From contig CAIVQM010000394.1 of the NCBI GenBank assembly GCA_903908025.1, positions 1-5,887 on the forward strand: a stretch of DNA of 5,887 bases. The letters run 5' to 3'. Position 1 is the stretch's first letter, and every line of letters starts with the position of its first letter. The translations under genes and the position numbers were made by a program. This document shows positions 1 to 4,915 of the stretch, in pieces. The notes under the pieces are model-generated. The model made no database searches, was not told the origin of the DNA, and worked only from the letters and a program-made list of their open reading frames with translations. The DNA is from an uncultured bacterium. GTDB lineage: Bacteria; Actinomycetota; Actinomycetes; S36-B12.

Positions 1-251
1 AAGAGGGGAGGTAGCAGCCGACCCTGTCCGAGGCGGTCCATCCAGCGGCTGGTGGTCAGGGCCCCGCCAGCGGCGGCCATGGTGAAGGCGGCGGAGAGGA
101 TTCCCGCCTGCGCATATGAGCCCGTGCTGGCGCTGATCAGCAGGACAATCCCGAGGCTGTCCATGGCGATCGGCAGGCGCGCCAGGAAACCCGTAGCGGA
201 GAACTGCCACGCGCCCGGGAGCGCGAGCGCCCGTCGGTAGGTGGTCAGCAT
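1..251 (-). CDS. MFS-type membrane transporter, N-terminal part (cut by window edge)
   Basis: The minus strand from an ATG at 251 stays open to the window edge and gives 83 residues starting MLTTYRRALALPGAWQFSAT. After a short basic N-terminus there is a hydrophobic stretch at about residues 14-41 (with LGIVLLI) and a second, Ala/Gly-rich one at about 48-66. These are followed by a short polar, charged loop, SRWMDRLGQGR, at about 68-78. This loop resembles the conserved basic loop between helices 2 and 3 of major facilitator transporters, and the opening resembles actinobacterial MFS proteins annotated as drug or sugar exporters. The substrate cannot be told from this fragment. The gene diverges from the phosphatase gene at 296. 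No strong Shine-Dalgarno was seen, and the start is chosen as the first ATG in the frame. It could be another multi-helix permease; MFS is favoured from the loop and the N-terminal pattern. Confidence 0.7.
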   Translation of the reverse strand, partial: MLTTYRRALALPGAWQFSATGFLARLPIAMDSLGIVLLISASTGSYAQAGILSAAFTMAAAGGALTTSRWMDRLGQGRLLPPL

Positions 252-255
252 GATG

Positions 256-275
256 CCGACGGTACCGGCCGTCGG
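256..275. promoter_or_regulatory. Inverted repeat in the divergent MFS/phosphatase gap
   Basis: The 44-bp gap between two divergent starts (251 minus, 296 plus) contains ccgacgg at 256-262 and its exact reverse complement ccgtcgg at 269-275, with a 6-nt spacer. An overlapping alternative pairing joins ggtaccg (261-267) to cggtgcc (273-279) with one G-T wobble. In so short a gap the repeat must overlap promoter or leader sequence for both genes, so an operator is plausible. No clear -10 or -35 box was recognised. The role is inferred from position and symmetry only. Confidence 0.3.
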
Positions 276-295
276 TGCCACGGCAGGATAGGACC

Positions 296-1129
296 ATGGC
301 GAACGCTGAGACACACACTCTGGCCGACCTGCTCGCAAGCCACCCTCTTCTGCCGTCGGCATGGCGCGCCGGGATCGCCGCGGGGGACTTCCTCGCCAAC
401 CACCGACCGGCCGGGCTGCAGGTGGATACCAAGAGCTCGCCAACCGATGCCGTGACCGCGATGGACCGGGACGCGGAGGCGATGATCAGCGCCGAGCTGC
501 TCCGCGACCGCCCCGACGACGGCCTCCTGGGGGAGGAGGGCGGCGAGCGGATCGGCACCTCCGGCACCCGTTGGATCGTCGATCCGCTCGACGGCACCGT
601 TAACTACCTGTTCCGACTGCCGATGTGGGGGGTCTCCATCGCGGCAGAGGTCGACGGAATCGTCGAGGTCGGGGTGGTCGTCACGCCCGAGTTCGGGGAG
701 GCATACATCGCGGTCCGCGGTCAGGGCGCGTGGTTGGTCGCCGGTGACGAGGCGCGACGCCTGACGGGAAGCTCGTGCGCGGACCTTTCGACCGCGATGG
801 TCGCGACCGGTTTCGGCTACGCGGCGGCCATGCGCGAACGGCAGTCGGTCGTGGCCACCGGGCTCATCACGCAGATCCGCGACGTGCGCCGAATGGGTGC
901 AGCGGTGGTCGACTTCTGCTGGCTTGCGCGTGGGCGGCTCGACGCCTACTACGAGCAGGGGCTCAACGCCTGGGACATTGCTGCGGGCGCACTCATCGCA
1001 AGCGAGTCGGGCATCGTGGTGACCGGCCTGCATGACGAGGACTTCTCGTCCTTCATGTTGGCTGCCGCGCCCGGGATAGCTCCGGTATTGCGTGCAGCGC
1101 TGGTCGAGCTGCGCGCGGACGAGGTGTAG
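296..1129 (+). CDS. Inositol monophosphatase family protein (SuhB-like)
   Basis: A 277-residue protein, the usual length for the Mg2+-dependent IMPase/FBPase/CysQ superfamily. Visible motifs: a metal-site lead-in with K46, D51, T54 and D57; the GEE segment at 79-81, with E80/E81 the likely metal-binding glutamate; motif 1, DPLDGTVNY, at 96-104, with D96, D99 and T101; and motif 2, NAWDIAAGALI, at 224-234, with W226 and D227. All expected catalytic acidic residues are present. The family hydrolyses myo-inositol 1-phosphate or related sugar or nucleotide phosphates in the cytosol, so in an actinobacterium this may feed inositol for phosphatidylinositol or mycothiol. Substrate cannot be fixed from sequence, and histidinol-phosphate or fructose-1,6-bisphosphate activity is possible. 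ATG 296 is preferred over the in-frame GTG at 275 because AGGATAGG lies just upstream. The stop is 1 nt from that of the convergent gene. Confidence 0.93.
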   Translation: MANAETHTLADLLASHPLLPSAWRAGIAAGDFLANHRPAGLQVDTKSSPTDAVTAMDRDAEAMISAELLRDRPDDGLLGEEGGERIGTSGTRWIVDPLDGTVNYLFRLPMWGVSIAAEVDGIVEVGVVVTPEFGEAYIAVRGQGAWLVAGDEARRLTGSSCADLSTAMVATGFGYAAAMRERQSVVATGLITQIRDVRRMGAAVVDFCWLARGRLDAYYEQGLNAWDIAAGALIASESGIVVTGLHDEDFSSFMLAAAPGIAPVLRAALVELRADEV

Positions 1130-1130
1130 C

Positions 1131-1649
1131 TCAGTCGAGCCGGCGCAGGTCGGCGGCGTACCAGTGCACGTTGCGAACGTAAATGGCGACAGGCTCGTCG
1201 AATGCGCCGTCCTTGATCACGTCGGGGGTGATGACGGCCGGCACGCCGAGCGCCCGAGCATGGGGCGGCACGACCTTGTCGTTGCCCACGACCGCTCCGG
1301 CTCCGACCAGGGCGCAGGGGCCGACGACCGCCCGATGGAGGACGACCGACCCTGACCCGATGAGGCTGTCGTCGGCGATGGTGCAGCCCTCGAGGTGGGC
1401 ATTGTGACCGATGACACAGCGGTCACCGATGACGGTGTCGAGGGTCGAGGTGCAGTGGATGACGGTGCCGTCCTGGATGGAGGTGCGGCTGCCCACGATG
1501 ATCGCACCGTGGTCGCCGCGCAGGACGGCGGTGGGCCACACGCTCGACTCCGGTCCGATGCGTACATCGCCGATGATGACGGCATCCGGATGGATGAACG
1601 CGGTCGGGTCGATCGATGGGACGCGGTCGCCGAGCGCATAGCTGGGCAT
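1131..1649 (-). CDS. Gamma-carbonic-anhydrase-like left-handed beta-helix protein
   Basis: A 172-residue protein made of hexapeptide repeats (for example VIIGDVRIG, TVIGDRCVIGHN, CTIADDSLIGSGSVV, CALVGAGAVVG) from about residue 18 to 125, then a C-terminal helix (about 150-172). This is the layout of the gamma-class carbonic anhydrase family (YrdA/CaiE/PaaY type), normally a trimer with metal at subunit interfaces. The first histidine ligand is likely H65 (VIHC) and the second H82 (IGH). The third ligand is expected five residues after H82, but E87 stands there, with a histidine at H85 instead (GHNAHLEGC). CO2 hydration is therefore uncertain, and an acyltransferase-like or other metal role is possible. 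The ATG at 1649 is preceded by a strong GGAGGTGG Shine-Dalgarno. The gene converges on the phosphatase and diverges from the DUF4193 gene. Confidence 0.88.
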   Translation of the reverse strand: MPSYALGDRVPSIDPTAFIHPDAVIIGDVRIGPESSVWPTAVLRGDHGAIIVGSRTSIQDGTVIHCTSTLDTVIGDRCVIGHNAHLEGCTIADDSLIGSGSVVLHRAVVGPCALVGAGAVVGNDKVVPPHARALGVPAVITPDVIKDGAFDEPVAIYVRNVHWYAADLRRLD

Positions 1650-1839
1650 CTGCCCACCTCCGGAGCGTGAGGGCGGTTCGCTGCTGCGACACGCTGGGGC
1701 CTACCCTGCCACGTACGCGGACTGCACATGAGGCACAATCTGCGCGCAGCCATCGGTTGGGAATGAAGACCTCATTCCGGACGTTGACCGCGATCACGGG
1801 CGAATTGCCCGCGGTAAGGGATGAAGGGCGATATTTCAC
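1650..1839. promoter_or_regulatory. Divergent regulatory gap with a perfect 7-5-7 inverted repeat
   Basis: This 190-bp gap must hold the promoters for the carbonic-anhydrase-like gene (minus) and the DUF4193 gene (plus). The clearest element is the perfect inverted repeat ggaatga (1760-1766), spacer agacc, tcattcc (1772-1778). Just after it is a TTGACC hexamer (1784-1789) that could be a -35 box, but no good -10 lies 16-19 nt downstream. A 10-bp palindrome, ctgcgcgcag, sits at 1740-1749. Before the DUF4193 ATG there is gaaggg (1823-1828) as a possible ribosome binding site and the A/T-rich gatattt (1830-1836), which is unusual in this GC-rich sequence and could be a -10 element. Element assignments are inference; the palindromes are directly visible. 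Confidence 0.4.
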
Positions 1840-2136
1840 ATGGCAACCGACTACGACGCACCTCGCAAGACCGATGAGGAGCTTGCGGAGGACAGCCTCG
1901 AGGAGCTGAAGGCCCGACGGGCCGACAAGTCCTCGTCTGCCGTCGACGTAGACGAAGCCGAGTTGGCTGAGAGCCTCGAGCTGCCCGGCGCCGACCTGTC
2001 GGACGAGAGCCTGACGGTGCGTGTCCTGCCGCGCCAGTCCGATGAGTTCACCTGCAGCTCGTGCTTCCTGGTGCAGCACCGCAGTCAGCTCGACCATGAG
2101 GGCAAGAGGGGCCCCATCTGCGTCGAGTGCGCCTAG
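1840..2136 (+). CDS. DUF4193 family acidic zinc-ribbon protein
   Basis: A 98-residue protein with the actinobacterial DUF4193 pattern. The N-terminal two thirds is highly charged and mostly acidic (MATDYDAPRKTDEELAEDSL, then repeated Glu/Asp to about residue 57), probably flexible or helical. The C-terminus has a compact four-cysteine site, C72-x2-C75 and C94-x2-C97, ending two residues after the first Cys of the last pair plus Ala; this strongly suggests one structural zinc. No enzyme motif and no membrane segment are seen. The function of the family is not established. An acidic tail joined to a zinc ribbon would suit binding to a protein or nucleic-acid machine such as RNA polymerase or the ribosome, but that is speculation. 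Length and motif spacing fit the family, so it appears intact. A weak gaaggg lies 11 nt before the ATG. The gene is apparently monocistronic, facing the DUF4235/DUF3093 operon. Confidence 0.93.
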   Translation: MATDYDAPRKTDEELAEDSLEELKARRADKSSSAVDVDEAELAESLELPGADLSDESLTVRVLPRQSDEFTCSSCFLVQHRSQLDHEGKRGPICVECA

Positions 2137-2201
2137 GCGAGGAGTGAGCGCAGCGAGCCCCGGAGACTGCGGGAGAGATCGGCAATACCGGCCCCTGCAC
2201 C

Positions 2202-2253
2202 CCTCATACTCATCCGTTTGTCCCGGAATCCGGGAGAAACGGATGATCTGAGG
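2202..2253. terminator. Long, very stable hairpin between convergent genes (probable bidirectional terminator)
   Basis: The core is tcatccgttt (2210-2219) pairing perfectly with aaacggatga (2237-2246). One G-G mismatch (2220/2236) follows, then tcccgg (2221-2226) pairs with ccggga (2230-2235) around the 3-nt loop aat. Beyond a small internal loop, cctca (2202-2206) pairs with tgagg (2249-2253). That makes about 21 base pairs in 52 nt. It lies 65 nt after the DUF4193 stop and 57 nt from the DUF4235 stop, so it can serve both converging transcripts. Neither side has a U-tract, as is common for actinobacterial terminators. It could instead be an mRNA-stabilising end or a member of a repeat family. 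Confidence 0.6.
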
Positions 2254-2254
2254 A

Positions 2255-2283
2255 GACAAAACGGTCGGGATTCGCGATTTGTC
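2255..2283. other. Second, weaker stem able to compete with the main hairpin
   Basis: The segment gacaaa (2255-2260) pairs perfectly with tttgtc (2278-2283) across a 17-nt loop. The same strand, extended to gacaaaacgg (2255-2264), can also pair with ccgtttgtc (2214-2222) of the main hairpin with a single bulged base. The two folds are mutually exclusive. Pairing is directly visible in the sequence. Whether it means regulation, or is leftover from a duplicated repeat, is not known. Confidence 0.3.
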
Positions 2284-2310
2284 CCAGTGCCCTGTTGGTC
2301 CGCTTCCCGC

Positions 2311-2598
2311 CTAGCTGAGCGGCTTCTCGCCGAACTGGTTGGCGAGCCGGTAGACGGCAACCTCCACGACAGCTGCGGTGACGGCGGTGACGGCGGTCCA
2401 CAGCAGGGCGCGCGCGAAGGTCACCTGCGGATCGCGGGGGACGGGCGCCTCATGGCCGGTGGCTCGCTTGTAGCCCGAGTTGAGCATCTTGCGAACCAGC
2501 ATTGTCGCGCCGATGGCTGCGATCGGGGCAATCAGGTGGGCGATGGGGTTGATCTCGACCTCAGCCTCGGGGGCCGTATCGATCGCGTTGCTCTCCAT
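2311..2598 (-). CDS. DUF4235 family small membrane protein
   Basis: A 95-residue protein. A short acidic N-terminus (EAEVEI, 11-16) is followed by a hydrophobic segment at about 18-35 (IAHLIAPIAAIGATMLV). Then comes a basic cytoplasmic-type loop, RKMLNSGYKRATGHEAPVPRD (36-56; the KRATGHE part is the family-like core), and a second hydrophobic segment at about 62-83. This two-helix hairpin with a K-x-x-G-x-E/P loop matches DUF4235, a small actinobacterial membrane family without a known function. The ATG at 2598 is preceded by GGAGGA with good spacing. The DUF3093 stop is only 23 nt upstream on the same strand, so the two are almost certainly cotranscribed, with this gene second. The coding DNA for helix 2 carries a 9-nt tandem repeat. 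The family call is from recognition of the pattern, not from a search. Confidence 0.78.
   Translation of the reverse strand: MESNAIDTAPEAEVEINPIAHLIAPIAAIGATMLVRKMLNSGYKRATGHEAPVPRDPQVTFARALLWTAVTAVTAAVVEVAVYRLANQFGEKPLS
2375..2397. repeat. 9-nt in-frame tandem repeat within the DUF4235 gene
   Basis: The unit gcggtgacg occurs at 2375-2383 and 2384-2392, followed by a partial copy (gcggt, 2393-2397). On the coding strand it encodes the repeated Thr-Ala-Val triplets in the second membrane helix. Since the unit is a multiple of three, copy-number change by slippage would lengthen or shorten the helix by three residues without a frameshift. It may simply reflect biased codon use. Confidence 0.6.
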
Positions 2599-2621
2599 GT
2601 GTCCTCCGTCGACTGGTCGGT

Positions 2622-3080
2622 TCAGCGGTCCATCGTTGCAGTGATGGCGGCAGCAAGGCGATCGGGGTGGCGCGAGGTGAACAGCCACGCAGGGTGTGGA
2701 TCCTCGGGATCGTCGAGTTGTACGTAGACGCCGGCACCTGCCGACCAGGGGCGGAGGGCGACGAACAGTCGAGCGTCGGCACTGGGTCCGCGAAGATCGC
2801 GCATCTCGACACTCGATACCGCCGCGGCGGACGCGATGCTCCGCAGTGGGAGTCGTGCGTCGTCCACGACGAGGTACTCGTCCGTCACCTCGAGCCGGGG
2901 AGCGGTCAGGAGCAGCAGGAAGATGACAAGAAGGGCGCCGCCCCCAGCCAGGGACCAGCCCACGGTGGCGCCGAACGCGGCGCCATACGCGATGGCAACC
3001 ATCAGCATGAGACAGAAGGCCAGCAGCCACGCCCACCATCGCGGGGTCAGCCGCTCGCGGTAGGGAGCCTCGGTGGTCAT
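2622..3080 (-). CDS. DUF3093 domain membrane protein
   Basis: A 152-residue protein. After the polar start MTTEAPYRERLTPRWW come two membrane helices, about residues 15-35 and 39-59 (WSLAGGGALLVIFLLLL). Then follows a soluble C-terminal domain of about 90 residues with beta-rich character and the segments LEVTDEYLVVDDARLPL (63-79) and DPEDPHPAWLFTSRHPDRLA (124-143). That last segment, ending in a Trp-Leu-x-x-x-Arg-x-Pro motif, is characteristic of DUF3093, which is found next to dut across Actinobacteria. The fold suggests a membrane-tethered PH-like domain, which is inference. The start at 3080 is preferred over the in-frame GTG at 3128 because family members begin close to the YRERL segment and GAGG lies about 10 nt upstream. 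It is the first gene of the operon with DUF4235 and diverges from the thioesterase/dut operon. Confidence 0.87.
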   Translation of the reverse strand: MTTEAPYRERLTPRWWAWLLAFCLMLMVAIAYGAAFGATVGWSLAGGGALLVIFLLLLTAPRLEVTDEYLVVDDARLPLRSIASAAAVSSVEMRDLRGPSADARLFVALRPWSAGAGVYVQLDDPEDPHPAWLFTSRHPDRLAAAITATMDR

Positions 3081-3112
3081 GTGCGCAGCCTCGCATGTCC
3101 GTGCAGGCGAGG

Positions 3113-3132
3113 GTGAGCCCCGGGGCACTCAC
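3113..3132. promoter_or_regulatory. Palindrome in the DUF3093/thioesterase divergent gap
   Basis: GTGAG (3113-3117) and CTCAC (3128-3132) form inverted arms around the perfect 8-bp palindrome CCCCGGGG (3118-3125), with a 2-nt asymmetry (ca). It lies near the middle of the 68-nt gap between the minus start at 3080 and the proposed plus start at 3149. A TATCGT hexamer (3136-3141), matching TAnnnT, follows directly; on the other strand it reads ACGATA. The arrangement would suit an operator controlling both promoters. If translation of the thioesterase really began at 3095, this would be coding sequence instead. Confidence 0.3.
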
Positions 3133-3148
3133 GGGTATCGTCGCGTGG

Positions 3149-3787
3149 GTGACCGTTGACCCTGCCTCGTCCGGTGCGCACCGGCCCCGCGGAATCCTGC
3201 CCACGTCGCCTCCTTCTGATGCGGTCCTGCCGTTGCGGTCCCCGAACGCCCCGGCCCCAGGAGAGCCCATCCCTTCGCACTACCGGTGGTGCTTCGGCTG
3301 CGGGTCGGAGCATCCGACGGGTCTGCACATGCGCATCACGGCCGGCGAGGGACTCACGGTCTCCGGCATCTTCACGCCGACCGAGCACCATCAGGGCGCG
3401 CCGGGCCTCGCCCATGGCGGGCTGCTGACCACCGCGGTCGACGAGATCCTGGGCTCGCTCAACTGGCTGCTCGAAGGTCCCGCGGTGACGGGGCGGCTCG
3501 AGTGCGACTTCCGCCGACCTGTGCCGGTCGGCTCCAGTCTGTACTTCGATGCCGAGGTGGTGGGAGTGAAAGGCCGCAAGGTGTTCACCCGGGCCATCGG
3601 CCGGCTCAACGGACCGGACGGACCGGTCGCCATCTCCGCCGCTGCGCTGTTCATCCAGGTGCCCCTGCAGCACTTCGTCGACCACGGCACCGCGGAGCAT
3701 GTCCAGCAGGCGATCGCCGACCGAGCGGCCGGTGGCGCGGCATGGCGGCCCGACGGCGAGCAGCACGCCGTGGAGTTGAACCCGTGA
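3149..3787 (+). CDS. PaaI-like hotdog-fold thioesterase
   Basis: From the GTG at 3149 this is 212 residues. The first 40 or so are Pro/Ala/Ser-rich with no clear fold. The hotdog domain starts near SHYRWCFGCGSEHPTGLHM and includes the hallmark HQGAPGLAHGGLLTTAVDE. Here the LAHGG glycines and the following D/E lie on the central helix, where PaaI-type enzymes place their catalytic acid. The later segment TGRLECDFRRPVPVG is also typical. The family hydrolyses acyl-CoA thioesters in the cytosol; the substrate is unknown. The CxxC pair in WCFGCG is a common feature of this subfamily. In-frame alternatives are ATG 3095 and GTGs at 3101 and 3113, none with a clear Shine-Dalgarno. GTG 3149 is chosen because TATCGT lies 7 nt upstream, compatible with a leaderless mRNA, and because the upstream stretch holds a palindrome. 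The 3' end overlaps dut by 4 nt (GTGA). Confidence 0.88.
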   Translation: MTVDPASSGAHRPRGILPTSPPSDAVLPLRSPNAPAPGEPIPSHYRWCFGCGSEHPTGLHMRITAGEGLTVSGIFTPTEHHQGAPGLAHGGLLTTAVDEILGSLNWLLEGPAVTGRLECDFRRPVPVGSSLYFDAEVVGVKGRKVFTRAIGRLNGPDGPVAISAAALFIQVPLQHFVDHGTAEHVQQAIADRAAGGAAWRPDGEQHAVELNP

Positions 3788-4236
3788 CGATTCCTGTCGA
3801 CGTGCTGATCACCCGTCTCGATCCCGACCTGCCGCTGCCCGCCTACGAGCATCCGGGCGATGCCGGCCTCGACCTGCGCAGCCGCATCGACATCCGACTC
3901 GAGCCCGGCATGCGGGCCCTGGTACCGACGGGTGTGGCGATCGCGCTGCCGCCTGGCTACGTAGCGCTGGTGTGCCCACGCAGCGGGCTTGCCCTGCGCC
4001 ACGGCATCGGTCTCGTCAACGCGCCGGGTGTCATCGATGCCGGCTACCGCGGCGAGATCGGCGTGATCCTCGTGAACCACGATCCCGAGTCCGCCGTCGA
4101 CATCGAGCGTGGCGATCGCATCGCCCAGTTGCTCGTCCAGCAGATCGGGTCTGCCCGGCTGCACGAGGTGGTCGAACTTCCGGGTTCGCATCGTGGCGAG
4201 GGCGGGTTTGGCTCCACCGGAGGCCACTCCGGGTGA
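3784..4236 (+). CDS. dut: Deoxyuridine 5'-triphosphate nucleotidohydrolase (dUTPase)
   Basis: A 150-residue trimeric-type dUTPase with all five family motifs: motif 1, PGDAGLDL (24-31); motif 2, PRSGLAL (65-71); motif 3, NAPGVIDAGYRGEIGVILVN (79-98), with D85 the likely catalytic aspartate that activates water and Y88 the uracil-selectivity tyrosine; motif 4, RGDRIAQLLV (109-118); and motif 5, RGEGGFGSTGG (137-147), the flexible C-terminal arm that closes over the substrate, with its aromatic F142. The enzyme converts dUTP to dUMP and pyrophosphate with Mg2+, preventing uracil incorporation and supplying dTMP synthesis. The GTG start overlaps the thioesterase stop (GTGA), and GGAG lies about 8 nt upstream inside that gene, suggesting translational coupling. 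Length and motifs show an intact, active enzyme. Confidence 0.98.
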   Translation: MTIPVDVLITRLDPDLPLPAYEHPGDAGLDLRSRIDIRLEPGMRALVPTGVAIALPPGYVALVCPRSGLALRHGIGLVNAPGVIDAGYRGEIGVILVNHDPESAVDIERGDRIAQLLVQQIGSARLHEVVELPGSHRGEGGFGSTGGHSG

Positions 4237-4291
4237 CGAGCGGTACGGTAACGGCTTGATAACGCCGATCGGGCGTGCGAAGGGTGGCGAA

Positions 4292-4906
4292 GTGGACCTG
4301 CGTCCGAATGGACCGTGGGACGAGTCCGAGGTCGATGCCGCGACGGACATCGAGCGACTCGAGCTTGGTGCGCTTCGGGTGGCACCGGCTCCGGGGGTCG
4401 ACGTGCAGGTCCAGGTCGACGAGGCTTCCGGGAATGTCTCGCTGCTGACCTTCGCCCGCAGCGACGGCGCCGTCCAGGTCCAGCCCTATGCGGCACCGCG
4501 CAGCGGCGGCCTATGGGACGACGTGCGCGGTCAGATCAAGACTTCGATCAACCAGTCCGGCGGTCTCGTTGAGGAGGCCGACGGACCGTTCGGTCCCGAA
4601 CTGCGGGCTCAGGTGAAGTCCTCCGACGGAGCGGCCGGACTGCAGCCGGCTCGCTTCGCGGGCATCGAGGGCCCGCGCTGGTTCCTGCGCGCCGTGTTCC
4701 TCGGAGCAGCGGCGAAGCCGGGGGAGACCGCGACGGCCCTGGAGGACATGGTTCGCAATCTGGTTGTCGTACGGGGTGGTGAGGCCATGCCGGTCGGTGC
4801 GCCGATCCCGCTGATGCTGCCGCAGACACCGGCGGCCGAGGGTGACGCCGGTGCACGGGTGCCGTCGCCGTTCGAGCGCGGGCCCGAGATCACCGAGACG
4901 CGTTAG
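4292..4906 (+). CDS. DUF3710 domain-containing protein
   Basis: From the GTG at 4292 this is 204 residues. A short acidic N-terminus (DESEVDAATDIE, 10-21) leads into LELGALRVAPAPGVDVQVQVD (23-43) and the segments GGLWDDVRGQIKTSI (72-86), GPFGPELRAQV (98-108), GPRWFLRAVFLGAAA (127-141) and ALEDMVRNLVVVRGGEAMPVGAPIPL (149-174). These are the conserved blocks of actinobacterial DUF3710, a soluble family of unknown function that almost always follows dut. No enzyme motif or membrane segment is seen. The frame is open upstream into dut; TTG 4256 is an alternative start, but GTG 4292 has AAGGGTGG about 5 nt upstream. A TACGGT hexamer (4244-4249) might be an internal -10 for a promoter in the 55-nt gap. 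The gene is shorter at its N-terminus than many family members as I remember them. Confidence 0.9.
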   Translation: MDLRPNGPWDESEVDAATDIERLELGALRVAPAPGVDVQVQVDEASGNVSLLTFARSDGAVQVQPYAAPRSGGLWDDVRGQIKTSINQSGGLVEEADGPFGPELRAQVKSSDGAAGLQPARFAGIEGPRWFLRAVFLGAAAKPGETATALEDMVRNLVVVRGGEAMPVGAPIPLMLPQTPAAEGDAGARVPSPFERGPEITETR

Positions 4907-4915
4907 CCTGAGACC

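Noticed and set aside
245..1033. A minus-strand open frame opposite the phosphatase gene
   Set aside because: The plus-strand product carries complete IMPase motifs, and the antisense product is rich in Arg/Asp/His without any domain.
1729..1767. A 12-codon mini-ORF (MRHNLRAAIGWE) ending in the inverted repeat upstream of DUF4193
   Set aside because: There is no ribosome binding site and no run of regulatory codons, so a leader peptide is not supported.
1423..2259. A long minus-strand open frame across the carbonic-anhydrase-like gene, the gap and DUF4193
   Set aside because: It overlaps two genes with good family evidence, its composition is typical of an antisense shadow, and it runs through the hairpin.
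2202..2285. Small insertion element (MITE) at the hairpin
   Set aside because: No target-site duplication or transposase-like terminal repeats were found, and only one copy is visible in this window.
3095..3148. ATG 3095 as the start of the thioesterase (adds 18 residues)
   Set aside because: It has no Shine-Dalgarno, lies 14 nt from the opposing start at 3080, and would leave no room for divergent promoters. It remains possible, since the frame is open and its third codon positions are GC-rich.
3391..4350. A long open frame on the minus strand across thioesterase and dut
   Set aside because: Its product has no recognisable fold, and it lies opposite two clearly recognised genes. Long antisense frames are expected at this GC content.
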